A stretch of 11,037 bases of DNA, from positions 1 through 11,037 of the forward strand of contig USCR01000078.1 in the NCBI GenBank assembly GCA_900553295.1. The letters are read 5' to 3'. The notes below the pieces were generated by a model that did no database searches, was not told where the DNA came from, and saw only the letters and a program-made list of their open reading frames with translations. Both the position numbers and the translations under genes were made by a program. The DNA is from an uncultured Eubacteriales bacterium (GTDB lineage Bacteria; Bacillota; Clostridia; Christensenellales; Aristaeellaceae). Below, piece by piece: positions 1-6,879 of the stretch; the stretch's first letter is position 1, and every line of letters starts with the position of its first letter.

Positions 1-104
1 AAAGAAACTCATCTTCCCCCAGACAGAGCCTTTTCCTCGCAAAGGGAGCCGCGCTCCTAAAACCTCTCTTTGACCCCACAAACCCATTTTTTCAGGCTAT
101 TTTT

Positions 105-158
105 TTCAAAAAAGCCAAAAACAACCGCAGTGGAAGCCTTCCCTCCACCGCGGCTGTT
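105..158 (-). terminator. Rho-independent terminator of the ireB-aldo/keto reductase operon
   Basis: On the minus strand a 15-bp stem (positions 144-158 with 120-134, two G-U wobbles and no mismatch) closes a 9-nt loop. It begins 3 nt after the reductase stop codon. A U-rich tract follows directly: five U, GCC, then six U (positions 121 down to 108). The geometry is that of a classic intrinsic terminator. A second weak inverted repeat (GGC at 95-97 with GCC at 114-116, around T6/A6 runs) overlaps the U tract. No gene is visible in positions 1-104. Confidence 0.85.
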
Positions 159-161
159 TCT

Positions 162-1109
162 TTATATCACCTTGATGCAAAATTCCTCGCACACCGGGGC
201 GCAATAACCGCACCGGACGCACTTGCTCTGATCGCAGACGCACTTGCCGTTTTCCAGGCGCAGGGCGCCCTGGCGGCAGCGTTCCACGCAACGGCCGCAG
301 CCCCGGCAGTAGTCGTGAATCATCAGGCGGCGGGGTTCCCGCCGGGTTTCCGCCAAAGCCTGCGCCGGGGGCTCCCGCCCCTCCACCAGGCAAAGATCCA
401 CGTCCAGCTCCGCCTCGGACTGTACGCCCACGCATATGGTGTCAATGGTCCCTAGCCCCCGCAGGTAATCAAAGGCCTCCCGGGGGTCGGCAATGAGATG
501 CCCGCCGCCCAGGGGCTTCATGGCGTAAATGCCAATGTCCGCGGAATGCGCCCGGGCAATGGCCTGGGCCATCTCATCCCGGGTGCCGTCGGGAATGCCC
601 ACGCCGGTGACGTTAATCAGCGGGAAAATCACGTCCACGCCGGGATACCGGGGCGCGTAATCCACCGCCGCCACCCGGTGGGTGGAAAAGCCCACCGCCA
701 GGATCTTCCCCTTGGCCTTCTGCTCCAGGTAAAAGTCAAAGGCCTCCCGGTGCCCCTTCAGGGTCAGCCGGTCCTCCTGCTCGTGCATGAGAAAAATGGG
801 GATCACGTCCATGTCCAGGGCCCGGCGCGCCTCCTCAAAGGCGGCCTCCGCCCCTGCCCGGTCATAGGCGTAGGACTTGGTGGACACAAGCAAATCCGGC
901 CGGCGTTTCAGCGCCAGCCGGAGGGGCTCATAGGTTTCGTAATACTGGGCGGTGTCAAAAAGGTTGATTCCCTGCTCCGCGGCATAGAGAATCAGCTCCG
1001 CGCCGCGCTGGGGCGGAAAATCCTTTTGCAGGGGGCTCATGGTCAGCGTCCCCAGGGCCAGGGGGGATACCATCAGCCCGGAGCGGCCCAGCCGTACCCG
1101 GCGCATCAT
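162..1109 (-). CDS. Aldo/keto reductase with C-terminal 2x[4Fe-4S] ferredoxin domain
   Basis: Predicted NAD(P)H-dependent aldo/keto reductase of 315 residues fused to a bacterial-type ferredoxin domain, probably a cytoplasmic redox enzyme. The N-terminal TIM barrel has the family start ([15 protein letters not shown], about residues 7-21) and the catalytic tetrad: D52 in FDTAQYY, Y57, K78 in STK, H109. Two CxxCxxCxxxC motifs follow, at C268/271/274/278 and C297/300/303/307, suited to two [4Fe-4S] clusters; C290, C292 and C311 are extra. The proline that often follows the last cluster cysteine is missing in both. The first ATG (1109) overlaps the upstream ireB stop as ATGA. A second ATG at 1106 is better spaced from GTGGGA, so the true start may be two-fold ambiguous. 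A stop codon and strong terminator follow. The substrate cannot be told; such fusions are common in anaerobic Firmicutes and usually uncharacterised. Confidence 0.9.
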   Translation of the reverse strand: MMRRVRLGRSGLMVSPLALGTLTMSPLQKDFPPQRGAELILYAAEQGINLFDTAQYYETYEPLRLALKRRPDLLVSTKSYAYDRAGAEAAFEEARRALDMDVIPIFLMHEQEDRLTLKGHREAFDFYLEQKAKGKILAVGFSTHRVAAVDYAPRYPGVDVIFPLINVTGVGIPDGTRDEMAQAIARAHSADIGIYAMKPLGGGHLIADPREAFDYLRGLGTIDTICVGVQSEAELDVDLCLVEGREPPAQALAETRREPRRLMIHDYCRGCGRCVERCRQGALRLENGKCVCDQSKCVRCGYCAPVCEEFCIKVI

Positions 1110-1369
1110 TGTCCCACGTGCCCCGCCAGGTAGAAGCGCACCAGCTCCTCCAGGATCTCGTCCCGCTCCAGGCGGCAGATCATGCTCCGCGCCTGGTTGT
1201 GGCTGGTGATGTACGTGGGGTCCCCGGAGATGATATAGCCCACAATCTGCGTAATGGGGTCATAGCCCTTGGCCTCCAGGGCGTGATAGACGTACATGAG
1301 GATATCCTGCGCCTCGTTTCCCGATTCCTGGATAGGCTGCAATTTGGTCGTGTCGAAGGTGTCCGGCAC
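1106..1369 (-). CDS. ireB: IreB-family regulatory phosphoprotein (UPF0297)
   Basis: Small cytoplasmic protein of 87 residues in the IreB (formerly UPF0297) family. In Enterococcus faecalis, IreB is a substrate of the PASTA kinase IreK and a negative regulator of cephalosporin resistance. The hallmark core is nearly intact: [20 protein letters not shown] (residues 34-53), ITSHNQAR (54-61) and [13 protein letters not shown] (69-81). The start is the GTG at 1369-1367, for three reasons: a GGGGGAG ribosome binding site lies 5 nt upstream; the product has the usual family length; and it places threonines at residues 4 and 7, the positions of the IreB phosphosites as I recall them. An upstream in-frame ATG at 1435 is rejected because it lies before the promoter. 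The gene overlaps the reductase by 4 nt. The usual partners alaS, ruvX and a DUF1292 gene are not adjacent. Confidence 0.9.
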   Translation of the reverse strand: MPDTFDTTKLQPIQESGNEAQDILMYVYHALEAKGYDPITQIVGYIISGDPTYITSHNQARSMICRLERDEILEELVRFYLAGHVGQ

Positions 1370-1399
1370 AGTCGCTCCCCCTTTCGGTGTTATTGATTT

Positions 1400-1428
1400 A
1401 TTATACACGAGGTTGCCCGGAATGGAAA
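1400..1428 (-). promoter_or_regulatory. Sigma-A-type promoter for the ireB operon
   Basis: On the minus strand a perfect -10 box TATAAT (positions 1405-1400) lies exactly 17 bp from a -35 box TTTCCA (1428-1423, 4 of 6 consensus bases). The predicted transcription start near 1393 leaves a leader of about 24 nt carrying the GGGGGAG ribosome binding site (1381-1375). This supports the GTG start of ireB. Confidence 0.75.
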
Positions 1429-1525
1429 GCCCCAATCCGCGGCCTTGTGTAAATTTAACCTTTGCCCTGGCTCAGGGGCGTTTACGCATGTAACAAATAT
1501 AAGACGGCGGGCGGGAGGGATTTCC

Positions 1526-1549
1526 TTCCCGGAGCGGGAAAATTTTTTT
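1526..1549 (+). terminator. Terminator-like hairpin in the ireB/serine hydrolase divergent region
   Basis: A perfect 6-bp stem (TTCCCG 1526-1531 with CGGGAA 1535-1540, loop GAG) is followed by AA and seven T (1543-1549). It could end plus-strand transcripts, but no plus-strand gene lies upstream in the window. It may block antisense readthrough or act as an attenuator if a promoter lies further upstream. An overlapping alternative hairpin (about 1512-1531) competes with it. The rest of the 1429-1592 spacer holds only short A/T palindromes such as TAAATTTA. Confidence 0.4.
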
Positions 1550-1592
1550 CATTTCCGTTCCCGGTTTTGCGCATTTCCGGCCCATGGTATGC

Positions 1593-1598
1593 TATACT
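1593..1598 (+). promoter_or_regulatory. Possible -10 element for the serine hydrolase-pectinesterase operon
   Basis: TATACT at 1593-1598 matches the sigma-A -10 consensus at 5 of 6 bases. No well-spaced -35 box is seen; TTGCGC at about 1567-1572 is 20 bp away. If it is used, the ATG at 1584 lies upstream of the transcript start, so translation must begin further downstream (1626-1656). Confidence 0.35.
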
Positions 1599-1655
1599 CT
1601 TGCTAAAGCGGCGCTTAGGCGCGCAATGATGACGCGAAAGAAGTTGATGATTTTC

Positions 1656-2819
1656 ATGAATCTGAAAGAAAAACTCACCGCCTGCATGGAGGATGCCATC
1701 GCCCGGGAGGAGGTGGCCGGGGCCAGCATGCTGGTGCTGCGCCACGGGGCGGAGGTGGTCTATGCCGCCGCGGGCATGGCCGACCGGGAGGCCGGCAAGC
1801 CCATGGCCCGGGACACCATCCACCGGCTGTTTTCCCAGAGCAAGCCCATTACCGCCGCCGCGGTGATGCTCCTGGTGGAGCGCGGGGAGATTGACCTGTG
1901 CGCGCCGGTGGAGACCTTTCTGCCGGGGTTCAAAAACCAGCAGGTGCTCACGGAGTCGGGGCTGGAGCCCGCCCGCCGTCAGGCCACGGTGATGGACCTG
2001 CTGGGCATGACCGCCGGGCTGTGCTACCCCGGGGACGATCCCGCGGGCCAGGCCGCCGCGGCGCTGTTTGCGGAAAACGACGCCCGCGTTCTCCGGGGCG
2101 AGGGCATGTCCACCCTGGAGCTGTGCAACCGCATGGGCCAGCTGCCCCTGGCCTTCCATCCCGGGGAGCACTTCCGTTACAGCACCTGCGCCGACGTGCT
2201 GGGCGCGGTGGTGGAGGTGGCCGGGAAAAAGCCCTTCGCCCGCTTCCTGGAGGAGGAGATCTTCCAGCCCCTGGGCATGAAGGACACAGCCTTCTGGGTG
2301 CCCGCGGAAAAGCGCGGACGCTTTGCCCAGGCCTATACTCAGCCCGGCGCGCTTCGTCCCTACCGGCAGACGCACCTGGAGGTGGGCGATTATGACCGGG
2401 AGCCGGTCTTTGCCTCCGGCGGCGCGGGGCTGGTCTCCACCCTGGACGACTACGCCGCCTTTGCCACCATGCTCCTGGCGGAAGGGCGTTACCCCGGCGG
2501 ACAACTGTTCCAGCCGGAAACCGTGCGCTTCCTTACCTCGCCCCAGCTGGGCCCGCAGCCCCTGGCAGATGTGTGGAACTCCCTGGACGGCTTCAGCTAT
2601 GGCAAGCTCATGCGCGTGATGCGCGATCCCGGCCGCTACCCCGGCCTGAGCCGCATGGATGAATACGGCTGGGACGGCTGGCTGGGCACCTACTTTGCCA
2701 ACTTCCCCCATGAGCAGATGACCATGCTCATGATGACCCAGCGCACGGACCACGGCACCGGCCCCCTGACCCGCAAGCTGCGCAACCTGCTGCTCTCCAG
2801 CCCGGAGGCCCGCCTATGA
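1656..2819 (+). CDS. Serine hydrolase of the class C beta-lactamase / family VIII carboxylesterase fold
   Basis: Serine hydrolase of 387 residues from the chosen start. Three active-site signatures appear in family order: S-x-x-K as SQSK at residues 60-63 (nucleophile Ser60, Lys63); a tyrosine box YST at 175-177; and W-x-G as WLG at 342-344 within GWDGWLGT. The W-x-G in place of the KTG box favours a family VIII-type carboxylesterase over a true beta-lactamase. No signal peptide or membrane segment is evident, so a cytoplasmic site is likely. The frame is open from an ATG at 1584, with further ATGs at 1626, 1629 and 1647. Position 1656 (MNLKEKL) fits where such proteins usually begin, but no strong ribosome binding site settles it. 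The stop overlaps the pectinesterase start as ATGA. An esterase acting on acylated pectin fragments is possible but inferred. Confidence 0.85.
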   Translation: MNLKEKLTACMEDAIAREEVAGASMLVLRHGAEVVYAAAGMADREAGKPMARDTIHRLFSQSKPITAAAVMLLVERGEIDLCAPVETFLPGFKNQQVLTESGLEPARRQATVMDLLGMTAGLCYPGDDPAGQAAAALFAENDARVLRGEGMSTLELCNRMGQLPLAFHPGEHFRYSTCADVLGAVVEVAGKKPFARFLEEEIFQPLGMKDTAFWVPAEKRGRFAQAYTQPGALRPYRQTHLEVGDYDREPVFASGGAGLVSTLDDYAAFATMLLAEGRYPGGQLFQPETVRFLTSPQLGPQPLADVWNSLDGFSYGKLMRVMRDPGRYPGLSRMDEYGWDGWLGTYFANFPHEQMTMLMMTQRTDHGTGPLTRKLRNLLLSSPEARL

Positions 2820-3745
2820 GTACGTTTCGCATTGACCAGCAGGGCGGCGGAGACTTCCAAACCATTGCCCAGGCCCTGCGCCACTGTCTCCTGGCGCGGG
2901 AAAAGGCCCCCGTGCTGCGCCTGGGCCCCGGGGTGTGGCGGGAAAAGCTCACCCTGCGCATCCCCGGCCTGACCCTGGAAGGGGCGGGCGCGGAGAAAAC
3001 CATCATTGTCTGGGGGGACAGCGCCCTGATGCCCGACGATGCCGGGGTTCCCCTGGGCACCTTCCGCACCGCCACGGTGCGGGTGCACGCCCCGGGCGTT
3101 ACCCTGCGCAACCTCACCGTGCGCAACGACGCCGGCCCCGGGGACCGGGTGGCCCAGGCCGTGGCCCTGTACCTGGCCGGGGACCGGAGCTATGTGGAGG
3201 GCTGCGCCCTGGAGGCCCAGCAGGATACCCTGATGATGGGCCCGGATACCTACAACCCCCGGCAGGTGGTGCCCAGCGGACAGCGCTGCGCCCTGCGGGA
3301 CTGCCGCATCGCCGGGAATATCGACTTCATCTTCGGCAGCGCCACCGCCTGGATAGAAAACTGCGAGCTTGCGCTGATCTCTCAGCGCAAGCCCATCAAC
3401 GGCTGGATTACCGCGCCCAACACCCCGGCGGGGCAGGCCTACGGCTTTGTGTTCCGCCGCTGCCGCATCGCCGGGGATGTGGAACCGGCCAGCTTTTACT
3501 TGGGCAGGCCCTGGCGGGAACACGCCAAGTGCCTGTTCCTGGATACGGCGTTTCCCGCGGCCATTCATCCCGCCTTGTGGATCGACTGGGAGCGGCCCTT
3601 CCGCCCGGTGACCGCGGGCCTTGCCGTGGACCGGGACCCCACCGGAGGGCGGCATCCCGCCTCGGGGCTGCTGGACGGGGAAACGGCCGCGGGGGTCACG
3701 CCCCAAAGGGTGCTGGGGAACTGGGTCCCCTGGTTAAGCCTGTAA
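2816..3745 (+). CDS. Pectinesterase (pectin methylesterase, CE8), apparently intracellular
   Basis: Carbohydrate esterase family 8 enzyme of 309 residues that hydrolyses methyl esters of galacturonate units, releasing methanol. The right-handed beta-helix family signatures are complete: Q114 in VAQAVALYL, Q136-D137 in QQDTL, D170 in GNIDFIFG, and R231-W233 in YLGRPWR. These match the oxyanion glutamines, the two catalytic aspartates and the substrate-binding arginine and tryptophan of plant and bacterial enzymes. There is no signal peptide: the protein starts MSTFRIDQQGGGDFQTIAQA, directly at the catalytic domain. Secreted homologues carry one, so this enzyme probably acts on imported oligogalacturonides. 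The ATGA overlap with the upstream hydrolase indicates translational coupling. The last 12 nt overlap the sipL-like gene on the opposite strand, with no terminator between. Confidence 0.93.
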   Translation: MSTFRIDQQGGGDFQTIAQALRHCLLAREKAPVLRLGPGVWREKLTLRIPGLTLEGAGAEKTIIVWGDSALMPDDAGVPLGTFRTATVRVHAPGVTLRNLTVRNDAGPGDRVAQAVALYLAGDRSYVEGCALEAQQDTLMMGPDTYNPRQVVPSGQRCALRDCRIAGNIDFIFGSATAWIENCELALISQRKPINGWITAPNTPAGQAYGFVFRRCRIAGDVEPASFYLGRPWREHAKCLFLDTAFPAAIHPALWIDWERPFRPVTAGLAVDRDPTGGRHPASGLLDGETAAGVTPQRVLGNWVPWLSL

Positions 3746-5272
3746 CTGCCTGTGCCACACCACCACGGACTGGCCGGGGGTGGGTTCCGCCTTTTCCAGG
3801 CCGGGGTTCATTTCCATCAGCTGCGCCCTGGGCAGGCGGTAGCGCCGGGCAATGTCCCAGGTTTCCTCCCCGGGCTGGGTAAAGTAGAGGATCAGGCTCT
3901 CGCTGGGGGGCTCCGCCTCCACGCGCTCGGCCTCCGTGGCCAGGCTGGCTTCCTGGGTTTCCAGGCCGCTGCCCCGCAGGTGCAGGATGTATTTCATCTC
4001 CACCCGGTCGCTGGTGATGGCGCTCACGTCCACCTCTCCCACCGTAAGGGTGAGGAAATCCTCCGGGGCGCTCTCCGCGGCGAAGGTCAGGCGGAAGGGC
4101 TCCTCCTGAAACACGGTGACGGGGGCGTCGCTGTCGTCGGTCATGTACAGGAGCGTTACCTCCAGCATGCCTTCTACTGTCAGCCGCCCGCCGATCTGCT
4201 CCCGCCCGGTGAGCACCGGCACCGCGAAGCCGCACAGCACCGTGCGCGCCGCGGGGCTGCCCTCGGGGAGCATGAGCATTAGCTTGCCGCTTTCCGCGGC
4301 CTGTACCTCATGGTCCTCCACCCGGCAGCGCACGGGGGTACGGGTCAGGCGCACGTCGTCCCCGGCGGTGGTGTAGGCGTCCTGGAGCACGGTTACATCC
4401 TCCCGGCGGTCGGCCCAGGCGGTGATGCCCAGGAGCACCTCCACCCGCAGGGTGCGCTCGCCCTCGGCCCCTTCCTGGCTGACCACGGCCACGTCCTTCA
4501 CCACCGCCCGGCCGTCCAGGAGCTCCCCATCCTCGCCGGTGAGCTCCACCGCCTGGTCAAAGGGCAGGGTGTGCCGGGTGACGCACAGGGGCTTGCCGGG
4601 AGTATCGGAGGCATGATAGACCTCCAGGGCCACGGTGCCGCTGACCCCCGCCCGGCCCAGGCCGCCGGTGATCTCCGTTACCCGGGGGATGGCCGTGCCA
4701 TACAGGGTTTGCGTGATCTGCAGCCCCGCGGGCAGGTCGAATTCCTCCCGGAGCAGGGCTTCCGCCTGGCCCTGGGCCACCGTGCGCTTCAGGGAAAGGG
4801 TGCAGGTGCGCTGCTCCAGCCCTTCCACCCCCGTAATGCCCGTAAGGGCGGCCACCGGCTGGGTGGAAAGCACCCGGCACCGGGTTTGCAATATGGCCCG
4901 CAGCCCCAGCCGTCCGCTGTAGGCGGTGGCTTCCACGTGCTCCACGGCGGCATCCCCCCGGCAGAGCATCCGGGCCTGGGCGCCGGGCAAATCAAGGGTA
5001 TGGGTGAAGTCCGCGCTGGCCTCCATGGCCTGGGGCTTGTCAGGGTCGCCCTGGGTGTACAGGGCGTGGAACACCATCCGGCCCTCCAGGATTACCTTAT
5101 CCTGCTGGGCCTCCACGTTTTCCAGCACCACCATGGCGCCGGCGGAGAGCACCCGCGCTTCCTCCCTGAGTCCGCCGGGCAGGGTGATTTCCCCTTCCAC
5201 GGCCGCCTGGCCCTGGGCGTTGCCCACCAGGCGCTCCATTTGCAGATTCTCCCGAAGGCATTTCATTTCCAT
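3734..5272 (-). CDS. sipL: SipL-like spore coat morphogenesis protein (DUF3794 repeats, LysM)
   Basis: Protein of 512 residues with the SipL architecture. In Clostridioides difficile, SipL (about 515 residues) binds SpoIVA through its C-terminal LysM domain and is needed to localise the spore coat. Three DUF3794-like beta-rich segments are seen at about residues 12-135, 160-285 and 325-432. They are followed by a single LysM domain at about 460-508, including GEETWDIARRYRLPRAQLME and NPGLEKAEPTPGQ. No signal peptide or membrane segment is present, as expected for a mother-cell cytosolic protein. The ATG at 5272 is chosen because AGGGGGGA lies 9 nt upstream; an earlier in-frame ATG at 5329 lacks this and codes for an atypical cysteine-rich lead. 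The 3' end overlaps the pectinesterase gene by 12 bp. Assignment rests on architecture and length; other DUF3794-LysM proteins exist. Confidence 0.85.
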   Translation of the reverse strand: MEMKCLRENLQMERLVGNAQGQAAVEGEITLPGGLREEARVLSAGAMVVLENVEAQQDKVILEGRMVFHALYTQGDPDKPQAMEASADFTHTLDLPGAQARMLCRGDAAVEHVEATAYSGRLGLRAILQTRCRVLSTQPVAALTGITGVEGLEQRTCTLSLKRTVAQGQAEALLREEFDLPAGLQITQTLYGTAIPRVTEITGGLGRAGVSGTVALEVYHASDTPGKPLCVTRHTLPFDQAVELTGEDGELLDGRAVVKDVAVVSQEGAEGERTLRVEVLLGITAWADRREDVTVLQDAYTTAGDDVRLTRTPVRCRVEDHEVQAAESGKLMLMLPEGSPAARTVLCGFAVPVLTGREQIGGRLTVEGMLEVTLLYMTDDSDAPVTVFQEEPFRLTFAAESAPEDFLTLTVGEVDVSAITSDRVEMKYILHLRGSGLETQEASLATEAERVEAEPPSESLILYFTQPGEETWDIARRYRLPRAQLMEMNPGLEKAEPTPGQSVVVWHRQLQA

Positions 5273-5336
5273 AAGGTTTTGTCCCCCCTGCGTTGGTCGT
5301 TCGCAAAGGCATATGCATAGGGGAACCAAATTAGAC

Positions 5337-5362
5337 GCGGGAAAGGGCAGCCCGCTTTTTTT
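5337..5362 (+). terminator. Terminator-like hairpin upstream of the radC promoter
   Basis: A 5-bp G+C stem (GCGGG 5337-5341 with CCCGC 5351-5355, 9-nt loop) is followed by seven T (5356-5362). On the plus strand it would stop transcripts arriving from the left, which can only be antisense to sipL, before they reach the radC promoter. A second short hairpin with a T6 tract (about 5368-5382) lies just downstream. Confidence 0.5.
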
Positions 5363-5392
5363 CGTCCGCCTTCGGCTTTTTTCCCCAACCCC

Positions 5393-5421
5393 ATGACAAA
5401 GTGTGGAAGATTTGCTACAAT
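5393..5421 (+). promoter_or_regulatory. Sigma-A promoter with extended -10 for radC-ydcF-rsmG
   Basis: ATGACA (-35, 5393-5398, 5 of 6 consensus bases) and TACAAT (-10, 5416-5421, 5 of 6) are separated by exactly 17 bp. TGC directly precedes the -10, giving an extended -10. The predicted start near 5428 leaves a leader of about 30 nt to the radC ATG at 5459. This rules out the in-frame ATG at 5393, which is part of the -35 box. Confidence 0.85.
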
Positions 5422-5458
5422 AAAACCGTTACTTTACCGAAAGACAGGGGGCACGGCC

Positions 5459-6247
5459 ATGGGCGTGCATGATGGACACCGGCGGCGCATGCGGGAACGC
5501 TTCCGCAGGGAAGGGCTGGACGGCTTTGCGGATCACGAGGTGCTGGAGCTGGTGCTGTTTGACTGCATCCCCAACGGGAACGTGAATCCCCTGGCCCATG
5601 AGCTGCTGGATACCTTCGGCTCCCTGCACGGGGTGCTGGAGGCGCGGATGGACCAGCTCCTGGCCGTGAAAGGCGTGGGCGAGCGCACCGCGGCGCATTT
5701 GGCCACGCTGCTGCCGCTTTTTCGCCGCTACCAGCAGAGCGTATGCGCCGACCGCAAAAAGATCCAGAACCGCAGCCAGGCCTCGGCCTACTGCCTGGCG
5801 CTGCTCTCCGGCTGGCGAATCGAGCGCTTTTACCTGCTGAGCCTGAACGCGGACATGGAGCTCATGGGCACCCGGCTGATTGCCGAGGGCAGCCTGACGG
5901 AAGTAAGCGCCTATCCCCGCCTGGTGGTGGAGGCCGCGCTGAACCACAACGCCCATAGCGTGGTGTTCTGCCACAACCATCCCGGCGGTTTCCTGCGTCC
6001 CTCGGCGGACGACATTCAGACCACGCTGCTTCTGCGCAGCATCCTGGAGCCCATGGGCATCGCCGTGCTGGATCACTTCATCGTGGCGGACGGACAGGTA
6101 TACAGCATGATGCAGCAGGGGGACCTGAACCCCGAGGCGCTGCTCCCCCACCTGCCCGCAAGCGCCCGTACCCTGGTGGCGGCGGACAGCTCCGGCAAGC
6201 TGCTCCCCCGCCGGAAAAAACGAATGAATCCCACATCGGAGGCATAA
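5459..6247 (+). CDS. radC: RadC-family JAB/MPN domain protein
   Basis: RadC-family protein of 262 residues. The N-terminal UPF0758 region runs from about residue 5 to 92 and includes a helix-hairpin-helix (LLAVKGVGERTAAHLA, 67-82). The C-terminal JAB/MPN metalloprotease-like domain carries the metal motif H172-N-H174-P-G-G with S182 and D185 in SADD. Despite the name, a direct role in DNA repair is not established for the family; a nuclease, peptidase or mobile-element-linked function remains open. The ATG at 5459 follows AGGGGGC and lies about 30 nt after the predicted transcript start. It opens a tight operon: ydcF starts 6 nt after its stop. The C-terminal tail (about 245-262, basic) extends past the JAB domain. 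In many Firmicutes radC precedes mreB; here it does not. Confidence 0.88.
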   Translation: MGVHDGHRRRMRERFRREGLDGFADHEVLELVLFDCIPNGNVNPLAHELLDTFGSLHGVLEARMDQLLAVKGVGERTAAHLATLLPLFRRYQQSVCADRKKIQNRSQASAYCLALLSGWRIERFYLLSLNADMELMGTRLIAEGSLTEVSAYPRLVVEAALNHNAHSVVFCHNHPGGFLRPSADDIQTTLLLRSILEPMGIAVLDHFIVADGQVYSMMQQGDLNPEALLPHLPASARTLVAADSSGKLLPRRKKRMNPTSEA

Positions 6248-6253
6248 GGTACC

Positions 6254-6868
6254 ATGAACAAACCGCATGGAAGGGGACACCGGCTGCTGATGCTGCTGCT
6301 GATATTGCTGCTGGCGGGAACCGTATTTTTCCTGGGCGTGGTGGGGCATGTATGCTGGCAGGAACAGCATGTGCCCAAGAATGAGCCCTACGACGCCATT
6401 ATTGTCCTGGGGGCCCAGGTCAAGGCGGACGGCACCCTGTCGGTGCAGCTGCAATGGCGGCTGGACGCCGCCTATGACGCCTGGGAGGCCTCGCCCTGCC
6501 TGGTGGTCACCTGCGGGGCCCAGGGCGCCGACGAACCCGCCCCCGAGGGCCAGGTGATGCGGGAGTACCTCATCGGCCGGGGCATTCCCGAATGGCAGGT
6601 CCTGGCGGACACCGATTCGTACAATACCCGGCAGAATATCGAAAACGCCGCGGCGCTTTTGCGGGATTACCCGGTGGAGCGCGTGCTCATCGTCACCAGC
6701 GACTACCACCTGCCCCGGGCCCTGGCCCTGGCCAAGGATCAGGGGCTGTCGGCCTCGGGCATCGGCAGCACCACCCTGCCGGAATACTGGATCAAGAACC
6801 ATTTCCGGGAGGCGCTGAGCTGGATCAAATACTGGGGCCAGAAATACCTGCACCTGCCCCTGGACTAA
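6254..6868 (+). CDS. YdcF/SanA-like DUF218 protein with N-terminal membrane anchor
   Basis: Membrane-anchored DUF218 (YdcF/SanA family) protein of 204 residues. One hydrophobic segment at about residues 11-31 would place the catalytic-like domain outside the membrane. The family signatures are present in order: YDAIIVLGAQVKADG (46-60), an EG pair at 98-99, DSYNTRQNIENA (121-132), and TSDYHLPRALALA (148-160). Family members are linked to envelope integrity and vancomycin sensitivity (SanA) or bind S-adenosylmethionine (YdcF), but the reaction is not known. GGAGG lies 11 nt before the ATG and a closer AAGGT 3 nt before it. Six nucleotides separate it from radC and 11 from rsmG, so it is co-transcribed with both. 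Confidence 0.87.
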   Translation: MNKPHGRGHRLLMLLLILLLAGTVFFLGVVGHVCWQEQHVPKNEPYDAIIVLGAQVKADGTLSVQLQWRLDAAYDAWEASPCLVVTCGAQGADEPAPEGQVMREYLIGRGIPEWQVLADTDSYNTRQNIENAAALLRDYPVERVLIVTSDYHLPRALALAKDQGLSASGIGSTTLPEYWIKNHFREALSWIKYWGQKYLHLPLD

Positions 6869-6879
6869 ATGGGAGCGTT

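Noticed and set aside
1..104. Left edge of the window
   Set aside because: Contains only a short GGAGC/GCTCC hairpin and A/T runs; no open frame with a start signal and no RNA gene could be supported.
1482..2753. Long open frame (about 423 codons) on the minus strand opposite the serine hydrolase
   Set aside because: The product is His/Gly/Ala-rich with no recognisable motif, and it lies wholly antisense to a gene with clear active-site motifs. It is an effect of G+C-rich third codon positions.
5309..5336. Possible sigma-E promoter for sipL (GTCTAAT and CATATGCC on the minus strand, 13 bp apart)
   Set aside because: SipL is under sigma-E control in C. difficile and the position is right, but both boxes match the consensus only partly (about 4 of 7 and 5 of 8), too weak to list as a feature.
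5429..6853. Long open frame (about 474 codons) on the minus strand opposite radC and ydcF
   Set aside because: It runs antisense across two well-supported genes and their junction, has low-complexity His/Gln/Gly composition and no family signature.
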